Notes: generated by a model not told the origin, from the letters alone. Counted from the first letter of the stretch, positions 7,610-15,715 are shown. The stretch: DNA of 24,755 nt from CAYLPJ01 sp964385465 (GCA_964385465.1 CAYLPJ010000075.1:1-24755), one strand, 5' to 3'. Made by a program: numbers and translations.

Positions 7610-8746
7610 ATGGACATCCAGCAGCCCCTGCCCGAAACCTACCGCCAGCTCACGCCCGACGAGCTCGGCCGCCGCATCCGCGAGCACAAGGCCCGCCTCG
7701 CCCGGCGGCTGGTCGTCCTGGGCCATCACTACCAGCGCGACGAGGTCATCGCCTTCGCCGACCATACCGGCGACAGCCTCAAGCTCTCGCGCCTCGCCGC
7801 CGAGCAGGCCCACGCGGAGTACATCGTCTTCTGCGGCGTGCACTTCATGGCCGAGTCCGCAGACATCCTCTCCAGCGACGGCCAGGCCGTGATCCTGCCC
7901 CACCGGATGGCCGGCTGCCAGATGGCCGACATGGTCGCCGAAGACGACCTCGCCGAGGCCCTCGACGAGCTGTCCAGCCTGACCGACCAGCGGATCGTGC
8001 CGGTCTCCTACGTCAACTCCGCCGCGGCGATCAAGGCCGTCACCGGGCGCGCCGGCGGGGCCTGCTGCACCTCCAGCAACGTCCGCAACGTCTTCGCCCG
8101 GGTCCTGGCGCCCGAGGCCGACGGCGGGACCGGGGCCGACAAGATCCTCTGCGTGCCCGACCAGCACCTCGGGCGGAACACCGCCGCCGCCATGGGCTAC
8201 GCCGAGGACGCCTGCGCCCTCTACGACCCGTCCCTCCCGGCCGGGGGGCTTGCCGCTGAGGACGTCCGCCGCGCCACCTTCCTGCTGTGGAAGGGCTACT
8301 GCTACGTGCACCAGAAATTCCGCCCGGAGCACGTCGAGGCGGTGCGGCGGGAGCACCCGGGCATCCGCGTGATCGTCCACCCCGAATGCCCGCGGGAGGT
8401 GGTCCGCCTGGCCGACGCGTCAGGCAGCACCGAGCAGATCATCCGCGCCGTCGCCGAGGGCGAGCCGGGCAGCCAGTGGGCGATCGGCACCGAGAGCAAC
8501 CTGGTCAACCGCCTGGCCGGACGCCACCCGGACCGCTTCGTCCGCGTGCTGTCGGACGCCCCGGCCCTGTGCGCGATGATGCACCGCATCGACCTGCCCC
8601 ACCTGCTGTGGGTGCTCGATGAACTCGCCGCCGGGCGGATGACCAACCGCGTGACCGTGCCTGCGGACGTCGCCGCCGACGCCCGCGTCGCCCTCGATCG
8701 CATGATCGCCGTCCAGGCCGTCCGCGACGTCAGCGAGCGGCGCTGA
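7610..8746 (+). CDS. nadA: Quinolinate synthase NadA
   Basis: A 378-residue cytoplasmic [4Fe-4S] enzyme that condenses iminoaspartate with dihydroxyacetone phosphate to give quinolinate for NAD synthesis. Family motifs are present: GHHYQRDEV (38-46), CGVHFMAESADIL (75-87), AGCQMADM (101-108), YVNSAAAIKA, CCTSSN (152-157), HPECPREV, GSTEQII and GTESNLVNRL. The three likely cluster ligands, by comparison with the family, are C103, C231 (KGYCYVHQKF) and C321 (ALCAMMHRI). The spacing between the first two is longer than in the E. coli type, suggesting an insertion near 163-180. No nadB or nadC is in the window. A CBS-pair gene follows after 36 bp and may be co-transcribed. Confidence 0.96.
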   Translation: MDIQQPLPETYRQLTPDELGRRIREHKARLARRLVVLGHHYQRDEVIAFADHTGDSLKLSRLAAEQAHAEYIVFCGVHFMAESADILSSDGQAVILPHRMAGCQMADMVAEDDLAEALDELSSLTDQRIVPVSYVNSAAAIKAVTGRAGGACCTSSNVRNVFARVLAPEADGGTGADKILCVPDQHLGRNTAAAMGYAEDACALYDPSLPAGGLAAEDVRRATFLLWKGYCYVHQKFRPEHVEAVRREHPGIRVIVHPECPREVVRLADASGSTEQIIRAVAEGEPGSQWAIGTESNLVNRLAGRHPDRFVRVLSDAPALCAMMHRIDLPHLLWVLDELAAGRMTNRVTVPADVAADARVALDRMIAVQAVRDVSERR

Positions 8747-8782
8747 GCCGCGGCCCGGCCCCGGCCGGCGAGGGGAACCGCC

Positions 8783-9181
8783 ATGCAGACCATCGACCAA
8801 CTGCTGTTTCGCAAGGGCGCCGACGTGATCGGCGCGACCCCGGCGACGACCGTCCGCGAGGCCGTGCGGCGGATGATCGACGCGGACGTCAGTTGCCTGG
8901 TCGTCGAGCAGCGCCCCGACGTGCTGGGGATCGTCACCGAACGGGACGTGACCCGCCGCTTCGCGGCCAGCGGCAAGGACCCGGCGGGCACGCACCTGGC
9001 GGAGATCATGACCTCGCCGGTGGCCTCGTGCTCGCCGGAGGACACCGTCCTCGACTGCGCCCGCCGCATGCTCGAGGAGAATCTCCGCCATCTCGTCGTG
9101 CTGGACCGTGGCGACCTCGCCGGGGTCGTCAGCCTCCGCGACGTCCTCGATCTGCTCCTCGCCCGCAGCGGGCGGCTCTGA
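8783..9181 (+). CDS. CBS-domain pair protein
   Basis: A 132-residue protein made of two tandem CBS motifs (about 8-65 and 72-130). These modules usually bind adenine nucleotides and act as energy sensors. Typical strings are CLVVEQRPDVLGIVTERDV in the first and IMTSPVASCSPEDTVLDCA plus HLVVLDRGDLAGVVSLRDV in the second. No catalytic domain is attached. GAGGGGA 6 nt before the ATG at 8783 is a good ribosome binding site. It lies 36 bp after nadA, so a link to NAD or adenylate status is possible but unproven. Confidence 0.9.
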   Translation: MQTIDQLLFRKGADVIGATPATTVREAVRRMIDADVSCLVVEQRPDVLGIVTERDVTRRFAASGKDPAGTHLAEIMTSPVASCSPEDTVLDCARRMLEENLRHLVVLDRGDLAGVVSLRDVLDLLLARSGRL

Positions 9182-9223
9182 AATCTTCATCAATTCTCCC
9201 CAAGCCCCCCCCACCTTCCCGCC

Positions 9224-9229
9224 GATAAT
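9224..9229 (+). promoter_or_regulatory. -10 box for the small receiver-like gene
   Basis: GATAATGG lies about 45 nt before the ATG at 9274, in the same TANNATG style as other promoters here. No convincing -35 was found. Confidence 0.3.
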
Positions 9230-9273
9230 GGGAATGTCATTTCGCCGAGGAGCGGAACGAGAAAGGACGGCCT

Positions 9274-9681
9274 ATGTCCATGAAGGTGTTGATTGTCGAG
9301 CCCGATTGGCGATTCGCACGCGACGCCGCCGCCTACCTGGAGTCGCACGCACACCTCGTCGTGCAGGAGTCCCGGCTCGACAACGCCCTCCAGCGGGCCG
9401 AGCACTGGCAGCCGGACCTGGCGATCATCGCCTCCGAGCTCGCCGAGGACGGCCTGCTCGACCGCCTCAACGACACCGACGGACAACGCCCCGCCGTCCT
9501 GCTCACCGGCTGGATGGACCGGTACGACGTCGCATGGAGAGCCTGGCAGAAGGGCGGCCACGAGCTGCTCATGAAGCCCATCTTCACCACCGACGAGCTG
9601 CACGAGGCGATCGTGGCGGCGCTGGAGAACGCCGCGGCCGGCACGCGCCCGGCGGCCACGCCGCAGTCGGTTCCGGCGTAA
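9274..9681 (+). CDS. Degenerate (pseudo-)receiver domain protein
   Basis: A 135-residue stand-alone protein with a CheY-like fold. The first strand MKVLIVEPD supplies E9/D11, LLTG carries the conserved threonine (T78), and ELLMKPIF has the conserved lysine-proline (K101-P102). The phospho-acceptor position at the end of strand three, PDLAIIAS, is alanine (A53) and not aspartate, so normal phosphorylation is not expected. The last 20 residues are a Pro/Ala-rich tail. AAAGGA precedes the ATG at 9274 by 7 nt. It probably acts by protein contact; no partner kinase or output gene adjoins it. Confidence 0.8.
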   Translation: MSMKVLIVEPDWRFARDAAAYLESHAHLVVQESRLDNALQRAEHWQPDLAIIASELAEDGLLDRLNDTDGQRPAVLLTGWMDRYDVAWRAWQKGGHELLMKPIFTTDELHEAIVAALENAAAGTRPAATPQSVPA

Positions 9682-9741
9682 CCTCAACCATACGCAATCA
9701 TCCGCCGACCGTGCCCCGGTGATTTCGCCGGGCGCGCGCTC

Positions 9742-9770
9742 TTGGCCCCCGCCGAGCGACGGGATAGAAT
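9742..9770 (+). promoter_or_regulatory. Promoter of leuD
   Basis: TTGGCC (9742-9747), a 17-bp spacer, then TAGAATG (-10 at 9765-9770). The leader is about 42 nt and contains GGAGG 8 nt before the leuD ATG. Confidence 0.6.
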
Positions 9771-9818
9771 GACCCGTCTGGAATTGGCCCAACGGTTCTA
9801 CCGGCGGAGGTCGGGAAG

Positions 9819-10376
9819 ATGGACAAAATCATTCGCGGCAAGGCGTTCGTGGTCGGGGACAACATCGACACCGACCAGATCATCCCCGCCGAGTACCTCA
9901 GCTACAACCCCGCCGACGCCGAGGAGCGGAAGTTCTTCGGCAAGTACGCGCTCAGCGGCGTGCCCATCGCGGCCGCCGGACTGCCCGAGGGCAACATTCC
10001 CTTCGTCGCCGGCAGCGAGTTCACCAGCGAGTTCTCCGTGGTCGTCGGCGGGCGGAACTTCGGCTGCGGCAGCTCGCGCGAGCACGCCCCGCTGGCGCTC
10101 GCCGAGGCCGGCGTCAGGGCCGTCGTCGCCGAAAGCTACGCCCGCATCTTCTACCGCAACGCCGTAAACGGCGGGTACGTCGTGCCCTTCGAGACGCCCG
10201 GCCGCCTCGTCGACGAGGTCGCCACCGGCGACGACGTCACCATCGACACCGAGGCCCACACGTTCACGCACGAGCCCAGCGGCAGGCAATTCGAGCTGAG
10301 CCCGCTGGGGGACGCCAAGCGGATCGTCTCGGCCGGGGGGATCTTCGAGTACGCCCGCCGGGAAGGAATGCTGTAG
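9819..10376 (+). CDS. leuD: 3-isopropylmalate dehydratase small subunit
   Basis: A 185-residue swivel-domain subunit that, with the LeuC large subunit, isomerises 2- to 3-isopropylmalate in leucine synthesis. Family features are GDNIDTDQIIPAEYL near residues 13-27 and the substrate-binding loop GRNFGCGSSREHAP, followed by VVAESYARIFYRNAVNGG. Length and motifs fit the short archaeal/bacterial LeuD type, which overlaps with homoaconitase and citramalate-pathway small subunits, so the exact substrate is less certain than the fold. No leuC is in the window. The ATG at 9819 has GGAGG at good spacing. A DUF167 gene follows after 10 bp, probably in the same transcript. Confidence 0.93.
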   Translation: MDKIIRGKAFVVGDNIDTDQIIPAEYLSYNPADAEERKFFGKYALSGVPIAAAGLPEGNIPFVAGSEFTSEFSVVVGGRNFGCGSSREHAPLALAEAGVRAVVAESYARIFYRNAVNGGYVVPFETPGRLVDEVATGDDVTIDTEAHTFTHEPSGRQFELSPLGDAKRIVSAGGIFEYARREGML

Positions 10377-10386
10377 GCCCCAGCCC

Positions 10387-10695
10387 ATGTCCCCCGCCGA
10401 CATCCCGGCCGTCCGCGACGCCGACGGCGGCGCCGTGCTGGCCGTCAAGGTCGTCCCCGGCGCCAGCCGGGACCGCATCGCCGGCGTGCTCGGGGGGGCA
10501 CTGAAGGTAGCCGTCGCCGCCCCGCCGGAGAAGGGCAAGGCCAACGCCGCCGTCGCGAAGCTCCTGGCGAAGGCCCTCGGGGTCGGCCGCCGCGACGTCC
10601 TGCTCCACGCCGGCGCGACCAACCCGCGAAAGGAGTTCCTCGTCGCCGGGCTCGGCGCCGACGAACTCCGCCGCCGCCTCCAAACGATGGGTTGA
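10387..10695 (+). CDS. DUF167/UPF0235 family protein (YggU-like)
   Basis: A 102-residue small basic protein. The family pattern is VKVVPGASRDRIAGV early, then LKVAVAAPPEKGKANAAVAKLLAKALGV, then the VLLHAGATNPRKEFLVAG segment. The family is widespread in bacteria and eukaryotes with no settled function. It begins 10 bp after leuD, likely translationally linked, and ends 8 bp before the convergent korB stop, with no terminator between them. Confidence 0.9.
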   Translation: MSPADIPAVRDADGGAVLAVKVVPGASRDRIAGVLGGALKVAVAAPPEKGKANAAVAKLLAKALGVGRRDVLLHAGATNPRKEFLVAGLGADELRRRLQTMG

Positions 10696-10703
10696 CGCCC
10701 TCG

Positions 10704-11504
10704 CTACCGCCCGACCAGCGGACCGTCCGCCAGCACGGGCACCTTGCTCTCGTAGCTCGCCCGCCCGCCGCGGTAATACACGCCGATGGGGATCTCCTCC
10801 CCCCACGTCATCGCCAGCTCCAGCGCGGCCGCCCGGTCCGTCGGGTCGTGGTCCTCGCCGACCGCCCGGACGCGCTCCTTGTACCACTTGAACGTGTTGC
10901 GGTGGTTGAACGAGGGGCACGGCTGGAGGATGTCCAGCAGGGCGAAGCCGTCGGTCGCCAGGGCGGCGAGCATCATCTCCCGCAGGTGGTCGGCCTCGCC
11001 GGTGAACGAGCGGGCGACGAAGGACACGTCCTCGATGATCGCCAGCGCCAGCGGATGGACCGGCGAGGCCGCGACGCCGGCGGGCTGGGCCTTGGTGACC
11101 ATGCCCGTCTCGCTGGTGGGCGAGGCCTGCCCCTTGGTCAGGCCGTAGACCTGGTTGTCGTGAACGAACGCCTTGACGCCGACGTTGCGGCGCATGGCGT
11201 GCAGCAGGTGGTTGCCCCCCTCGCCGTACATGTCGCCGTCGCCGCTGGTGATGACGACCGTCAGCTCGTGATTGGCCAGCTTGATGCCCGCCGCCGCAGG
11301 CAGCGCCCGGCCGTGGAGGCCGTTGAACACGTTCGCCTCCGTATAGTGGGGCAGCTTGGCGGCCTGGCCGATCCCGCTGACCAGCACGAGCTTGCGGCGG
11401 TCGATCTCGGCTTCGTCGAGTGCCTTGTCGAGGGTCTTCAGCAGCGCGAAGTTCCCGCAGCCGGGGCACCACGCGGGGGCTGTGTCGGCCGGGGCGAGGT
11501 TCAT
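10704..11504 (-). CDS. korB: 2-oxoacid:ferredoxin oxidoreductase, beta subunit (KorB-like)
   Basis: A 266-residue thiamine-diphosphate-binding subunit. It opens with the conserved WCPGCGNF (12-19). The TPP/Mg motif is GDGDMYGEGGNH (88-99), and DNQVYGLTKGQASPTSE (116-132) is strongly typical of 2-oxoglutarate and related ferredoxin oxidoreductases. It works with the alpha/gamma subunit encoded just upstream: the two genes overlap by 4 bp (ATGA at 11501-11504), implying coupled translation and a 1:1 complex. The reaction is CoA-dependent oxidative decarboxylation of a 2-oxoacid, with electrons going to ferredoxin. 2-Oxoglutarate is the likeliest substrate but this is not proven by sequence alone. 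Confidence 0.93.
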   Translation of the reverse strand: MNLAPADTAPAWCPGCGNFALLKTLDKALDEAEIDRRKLVLVSGIGQAAKLPHYTEANVFNGLHGRALPAAAGIKLANHELTVVITSGDGDMYGEGGNHLLHAMRRNVGVKAFVHDNQVYGLTKGQASPTSETGMVTKAQPAGVAASPVHPLALAIIEDVSFVARSFTGEADHLREMMLAALATDGFALLDILQPCPSFNHRNTFKWYKERVRAVGEDHDPTDRAAALELAMTWGEEIPIGVYYRGGRASYESKVPVLADGPLVGR

Positions 11505-13165
11505 GGGGCGATCCTTTCGAGGATGTACTCGGCGGTGAAGGGCATGCCATCGTAGCGCGAGAGCAGTTCGCAGGGCCCCAGCAGCCCGGCGCCGCGGAGC
11601 AGCGTGGCGAACTGCCCGGTCTGGTTGCCCTCGACGCTGACCACGCGTTTCGGCGAGCCGACGGCCCGCCCGACCGCGTCGGCATCCAGCGGCCAGACCT
11701 GGGCGAAGTGGACCATCGCGACGGGCTCACCGGCCTCGGCGAGTCTGTCGACGGCCTCGCGGGCGGGTCCGTACGTCGAGCCCCACGTCAGCAGCAGCGT
11801 CTCGGCGTCGTCGGGGCCGTGGCGCTGCGGGGGGATGGCGTCTGCGAGCAGGCCGGCCTGCTTGCGCATCCGTTTGTCCTGCTGGGCGAGGTGGGCGCCG
11901 AGGTCCTCGGTGAGGTGCCCGGCGGCGGTGTGCTCGTCGCTGTCGGTAACCACCAGTGCCGCCCCGCCGGGGACCGCACGCGGCGAGACGCCCGAGTCCG
12001 TCACGGCATAGCGGGCGTACTCCTCGCCCGGCTCGGCCTCGATGCAGCGGTCGATCGGCCGGGGCGACGTGTCCAGCTCATCGCTCGACTGCTCCATGTC
12101 CTGGAGGAACTGGTCGGTCAGGATGATCACCGGCGTCTGGTGCTTGTGGGCGGCGGCGAGGGCGGCGCGGGTCACGTCGTAGCACTGCCGCACCGTCCCC
12201 GGCGCGTACACCGCGCGGGGAAACTCGCCGTGCCCGCCGCGTACGGCGAACAGCAGGTCCTGCTGGGCCGTCCGCGTAGGCATGCCCGTCGCGGGGCCGG
12301 GACGCTGGGCGATGAGGATCGCCAGCGGCAGCTCGGCGATCCCCGCGAGGCTCACGCCCTCGGCCATCAGCGCGAAGCCCCCGCCGCTGGTCGGCACCAG
12401 CACGGGCACGCCCGCGTAGGCAGCGCCGCACGCCATGTTCACCGCCGCGATCTCGTCCTCGACCTGCTCGACCACGATGCCGTATTTCTCCGCCACGCCG
12501 GCGAGGACCGTAAACGTCGCCGTGCCCGGGGTCATGGGGTACGCGGCCGCGAGCTTCACGCCTGCCGCGGCCGCGGCAAGCCCGATCGCGGAGGCGCCGT
12601 TGTAGATGTGGGCGGGCGCCTCGCCCGGACGAGGCCCGCGGGCGCCGCCGGCATGCTCGCCGACGAGCTCGGCGCCTTTCCGCGCGCAGGCCTCGTTGGC
12701 GCGAACGACGTCCTGGCCCTTCTTTCCGAACCGGTCGGCCAGCAGCGTGACGAGATGCTCGACGTCGTAGCCGAGCAGCCCGAACACGGCCCCGGCGGCG
12801 ACGGTGTTGGCGTAGACCTTGGCCCCGCCGACGTCCTTGGCGACGGCGTCGAAGTCGACAGCCACGGCCCCGTCGGCCTCGGCGCCGTTGTAGAGGATGA
12901 CCCCGCCGTCGGCGAGGTCCTCGGCAAGGATATCCCGTGCCGGGTCGGTCAGCGCGACCAGCACGTCGGCCCGCTCGGCGGGGGCGTGCAGCGGCGCGTC
13001 CCCGATCCGCACGTCGTACCAGTTCAGCCCGCCGCGCACGCGGGACATGTAGCTCTGCGTGGAGACCACGTGCAGGCCCGTCTCGGCCAGCGCCTCGACG
13101 AGGAGCCGCCCGGTGGTCTGCACGCCCTGGCCGGCCTCGCCGGCGATACGAAGCGTGATATCCAT
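11501..13165 (-). CDS. korA: 2-oxoacid:ferredoxin oxidoreductase, fused gamma-alpha subunit (KorA-like)
   Basis: A 554-residue fusion. The gamma domain (about 1-185) starts ITLRIAGEAGQGVQTTGRLL and includes SYMSRVRGG. The alpha, pyrimidine-binding domain (about 195-554) contains NGASAIGLAAAAAGVKLAA, YPMTPGT, VEQVEDEIAAVNMACGAAYAG and RPGPATGMPTRTAQQDLLF. This gamma-alpha order is the common bacterial KorA arrangement. No ferredoxin-like delta subunit is encoded nearby, consistent with the two-subunit type. GGAAGGA sits 4 nt before the ATG at 13165. It is first in a two-gene operon with korB and divergent from miaB. Confidence 0.93.
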   Translation of the reverse strand: MDITLRIAGEAGQGVQTTGRLLVEALAETGLHVVSTQSYMSRVRGGLNWYDVRIGDAPLHAPAERADVLVALTDPARDILAEDLADGGVILYNGAEADGAVAVDFDAVAKDVGGAKVYANTVAAGAVFGLLGYDVEHLVTLLADRFGKKGQDVVRANEACARKGAELVGEHAGGARGPRPGEAPAHIYNGASAIGLAAAAAGVKLAAAYPMTPGTATFTVLAGVAEKYGIVVEQVEDEIAAVNMACGAAYAGVPVLVPTSGGGFALMAEGVSLAGIAELPLAILIAQRPGPATGMPTRTAQQDLLFAVRGGHGEFPRAVYAPGTVRQCYDVTRAALAAAHKHQTPVIILTDQFLQDMEQSSDELDTSPRPIDRCIEAEPGEEYARYAVTDSGVSPRAVPGGAALVVTDSDEHTAAGHLTEDLGAHLAQQDKRMRKQAGLLADAIPPQRHGPDDAETLLLTWGSTYGPAREAVDRLAEAGEPVAMVHFAQVWPLDADAVGRAVGSPKRVVSVEGNQTGQFATLLRGAGLLGPCELLSRYDGMPFTAEYILERIAP

Positions 13166-13223
13166 GGCGTCCTTCCCTCGGCCCTGGCGGCGGGACCACC
13201 CCGCCTGCCGGCCGCTGTGCCGC

Positions 13224-13252
13224 ATTCTAGGTCCTCGCGCGCTGCGACGCCA
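13224..13252 (-). promoter_or_regulatory. Promoter of korA-korB
   Basis: On the minus strand, TGGCGT (13252-13247), a 17-bp spacer, then TAGAATG (-10 at 13229-13224), giving a leader of about 52 nt. Confidence 0.5.
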
Positions 13253-13294
13253 CCGCCGGCGCGGGACGGCCTCGGAGCCGGGGGGGCGATCCGG

Positions 13295-13300
13295 TATGAT
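13295..13300 (+). promoter_or_regulatory. -10 box of miaB
   Basis: TATGATG ends 6 nt before an ATG at 13307, so transcription should start at or next to that ATG. The region 17 bp upstream has no good -35. Confidence 0.4.
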
Positions 13301-13306
13301 GTCCCG

Positions 13307-13327
13307 ATGGAGAACGCGACGCGATGA
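13307..13327 (+). CDS. Possible six-codon leader ORF (MENATR) coupled to miaB
   Basis: ATG at 13307 reads Met-Glu-Asn-Ala-Thr-Arg and then TGA, and the stop shares bases with the miaB start (ATGA at 13324-13327). The predicted transcription start coincides with the ATG, so this would be a leaderless start handing ribosomes to miaB, which has no clear Shine-Dalgarno of its own. It may be chance. Confidence 0.35.
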   Translation: MENATR

Positions 13328-14727
13328 AGGTGTACCTGGAGACGCTCGGCTGCCAGATGAACCGCCTGGACAGCGAGCTGATGCGCACGGAGCTCGTCCG
13401 CGCCGGACACGAGCTGATCGACGACCGCCGCGACGCCGAGGTGGTGCTCTACAACACCTGCTCGGTCCGCCGCCACGCCGAGCAGAAGGTCTACTCCCGC
13501 CTCGGCGGGGACCGACAGCGGAAGACCCACCATCGACCGCGGCTGATCGTCGGCGTCCTCGGCTGCATGGCCCAGCGGGAAGGCCAGGACCTGCTGCGGC
13601 GGTTCCCCGAGATCGACGTGCTCTGTGCCCCCGGGCAGATCTCCCGGCTGGTCGAGCTGATCGACGCCGCCGCAAGCGGCCGCGACGCCGTCGCCCTCGA
13701 TCCCGACCGGCGGGCCCGGGGCGAGACGACACGTCCGGGCGATGCCGCCGCCGAGCCGTTCGATGCGATCGACCTTGCCCGCGACCCGGCCGCCGGCGGG
13801 ACCGCCGGGCAGGCCTACGTCCGCGTCATGCGGGGCTGCGACAACTTCTGCACGTATTGCATCGTGCCCTACGTTCGCGGTCGCGAGGTCAGCCGGCACC
13901 CCGACCGCGTCGTCGAGGAGGTCCGCCGCCTGGTGGACGCCGGGCGGGCCGAGGTCACGCTGCTCGGCCAGGCCGTCAACCGCTACGACCACGGCGACGG
14001 CGGACGCCGCACCCGGTTCGCCGATCTGCTGGAGCGCGTCGCCGGCGTCCGGGGGCTGCGGCGCCTGCGATTCGTGACCAGCTACCCGGCCGACTTCGGC
14101 GACGACGTGCTGGCGGCCATGCGCGACCTGCCGAACGTCTGCGAGTACGTCCACGCCCCGCCGCAGAGCGGCTCGGACGCCGTGCTGAAGCGGATGAACC
14201 GCCGCTACAGCCGCGCCGAGTACGACGACCTCGTCGACCGCGCGAGAGAGACCGTGCCCGACGTGGTGCTCGCCGGTGATTTCATCGTGGGCTTTCCCGG
14301 CGAGAGCGAGGCCGACCACGAGGCCTCGGCCGAGCTCATCCGCCGCAGCGGGTTCAAGAACAGTTTCGTGTTCAAGTACTCCCCCCGCCCGGGGACGGCG
14401 GCGGCACGGACCCTGACCGACGACGTGCCCGAAGAGGTCAAGAAACGCCGCAACAACGAGCTGCTGGCCGTGCAGCAGGAGGTGGGGCTGGCACACCATC
14501 GCGCCCGTGTGGGGCGTACGTTCGAGGTGCTGGTGGAGGGCCCGAGCGTCCGGTCTGACAAGCAGGCCGACGCCCCCCGCCCCGAGGCCACGCAACTCGT
14601 CGGGCGGACGCGGTGGGACCACGTCGTCCACTTCACCGCGCCGGTGAGGCTCACCGGGCAGTACGTCAACGTCCGCATCACCGATGCCACGCCGGTGGCG
14701 CTGCTGGGCGCCCCGCCCGGGCCCTGA
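13324..14727 (+). CDS. miaB: tRNA-2-methylthio-N6-dimethylallyladenosine synthase MiaB
   Basis: A 467-residue radical-SAM methylthiotransferase that converts i6A37 to ms2i6A37 in tRNAs reading UNN codons. The N-terminal UPF0004 domain has the three cluster cysteines C10 (TLGCQMNRLDSE), C46 (YNTCSVR) and C81 (LGCMAQREG). The radical-SAM site is GCDNFCTYC, with C172, C176 and C179. Further motifs are HAPPQSGSDAVLKRMNRRYS and GDFIVGFPGES. The C-terminal TRAM domain (about 395-460) includes VGRTRWDHVVHF. The string GCQMN marks MiaB as opposed to RimO or MtaB. A linker of about 30 acidic/Arg-rich residues (about 125-160) before the SAM domain is slightly long. A hairpin follows the gene. Confidence 0.95.
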   Translation: MKVYLETLGCQMNRLDSELMRTELVRAGHELIDDRRDAEVVLYNTCSVRRHAEQKVYSRLGGDRQRKTHHRPRLIVGVLGCMAQREGQDLLRRFPEIDVLCAPGQISRLVELIDAAASGRDAVALDPDRRARGETTRPGDAAAEPFDAIDLARDPAAGGTAGQAYVRVMRGCDNFCTYCIVPYVRGREVSRHPDRVVEEVRRLVDAGRAEVTLLGQAVNRYDHGDGGRRTRFADLLERVAGVRGLRRLRFVTSYPADFGDDVLAAMRDLPNVCEYVHAPPQSGSDAVLKRMNRRYSRAEYDDLVDRARETVPDVVLAGDFIVGFPGESEADHEASAELIRRSGFKNSFVFKYSPRPGTAAARTLTDDVPEEVKKRRNNELLAVQQEVGLAHHRARVGRTFEVLVEGPSVRSDKQADAPRPEATQLVGRTRWDHVVHFTAPVRLTGQYVNVRITDATPVALLGAPPGP

Positions 14728-14734
14728 ACAAAAC

Positions 14735-14765
14735 GACCGCCGGCCCCGGCCAAGGGACGGCGGTC
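14735..14765 (+). terminator. Hairpin after miaB
   Basis: GACCGCCG (14735-14742) pairs perfectly with CGGCGGTC (14758-14765) across a 15-nt loop, 8 nt past the miaB stop. No T-tract follows. Confidence 0.5.
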
Positions 14766-15025
14766 TGAGGAGAAAGGGACGACTCGCTTCGCAAATACCG
14801 GCCGGGCTCTGCGCCGGACCGGGCGGTGATCGCTTGGGGGCGGCCCGCACGGCTGGGCGTCCCGTTTCATGGTCAAGCACCGGAAGCCTACGATACGTTC
14901 CGGGCCCCAGCCAACGCCCGCCGTAGGGGCAACACACACCGGGACGCGCGCAACGCGATGGCGCAAGTTCCGCCGACGGTCGCCGTTACGCCATCCGACC
15001 GAACCCCCGCACATCGGAAGACGCA

Positions 15026-15054
15026 TTGACGCTTCCCCACGCCGACGGTATCAT
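15026..15054 (+). promoter_or_regulatory. Promoter of the receiver/diguanylate cyclase operon
   Basis: TTGACG (15026-15031), a 17-bp spacer, then TATCATG (-10 at 15049-15054). This is the best sigma-70-type match in the window. It excludes the earlier in-frame ATG at 15053 as a start and favours ATG at 15083. Confidence 0.65.
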
Positions 15055-15082
15055 GAACAGGGTCGGAGGTGACCTCACGCCC

Positions 15083-15715
15083 ATGGATGCCGCCCGGACA
15101 TCCTCGTTGCCTTCCCGCGTGGTGCTGCTCTCGGCAGATGCCGTCCTGACCAGCCGCCTGCGAAGGCAGCTCGCACGCCGGCTTACGGTCCGCGCCGTGC
15201 CCACCGCCTACGAGGCGGCCGCGGAAGTCCTCGCCGACCCGCCGGCGAGCCTGATGATCGACCCTCGGGCCGCGGGCGATGACCTCGCGGGGCTTCTGGC
15301 CGTCGCACGCGACGCCGGCGTGCCCGTCGCCTCCTGCGACCGCGAACCGGGCGTGGAGGGCCTGCCCGCCGCCAACGCCGGGGACCTGCCGCTGCGAGGC
15401 CAGACCCGGACCGCCCGGCGGGCGCGCCCCGAGCCGCAAGCCCGGCCTGGCGTTGACGAGCCGCCCCCGCCGCCGGAGCCTCCCTCCGAACCCGAGACCG
15501 AGCCCGAGGACGCCGTGCCCGTCGAGGCCGAGCGCCAATACGAGCCCGAGCTGAGCGAGGACGTTGCCGGGGGCAAGGCCGGGATTGCAGAGCCGGCGCC
15601 GCCCCCCCCGGCCGACGACACCGACCCGGAGGACGCCGGCGCCCCCGAACCCGAGGCCCCCTCGGACCTGCTGACACCCGAGGAGCTCGCCGCCCTGCTG
15701 GAGAACGAGGCATGA
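15083..15715 (+). CDS. Degenerate receiver with acidic Pro-rich tail
   Basis: A 210-residue protein in two parts. Residues about 11-90 resemble the first half of a CheY-like receiver: strand one RVVLLSAD, strand three SLMID with D60 at the phospho-acceptor place. The fold then ends without the conserved lysine strand. Residues about 112-195 are low-complexity, rich in Pro, Glu, Asp and Ala, and surely disordered. The last 16 residues, DLLTPEELAALLENEA, form a short amphipathic helix that loosely recalls the LSQEEIDALL segment of FliM. ATG at 15083 follows GGAGG by a rather long 12-nt gap. The stop overlaps the start of the diguanylate cyclase (ATGA), so the two are co-translated and probably interact. 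Function unknown. Confidence 0.75.
   Translation: MDAARTSSLPSRVVLLSADAVLTSRLRRQLARRLTVRAVPTAYEAAAEVLADPPASLMIDPRAAGDDLAGLLAVARDAGVPVASCDREPGVEGLPAANAGDLPLRGQTRTARRARPEPQARPGVDEPPPPPEPPSEPETEPEDAVPVEAERQYEPELSEDVAGGKAGIAEPAPPPPADDTDPEDAGAPEPEAPSDLLTPEELAALLENEA

Larger units (their letters stand above)
14728..15082. other. Intergenic region between miaB and the receiver/GGDEF operon
   Basis: About 355 bases. It holds a hairpin just after miaB and a strong promoter near its right end, both listed. I see no convincing gene or RNA in the remaining 14770-15020. Confidence 0.65.

Noticed and set aside
15053..15082. Earlier start (ATG 15053) for the acidic-tailed receiver gene
   Set aside because: This ATG overlaps the -10 box TATCATG, so it would lie upstream of the transcription start.
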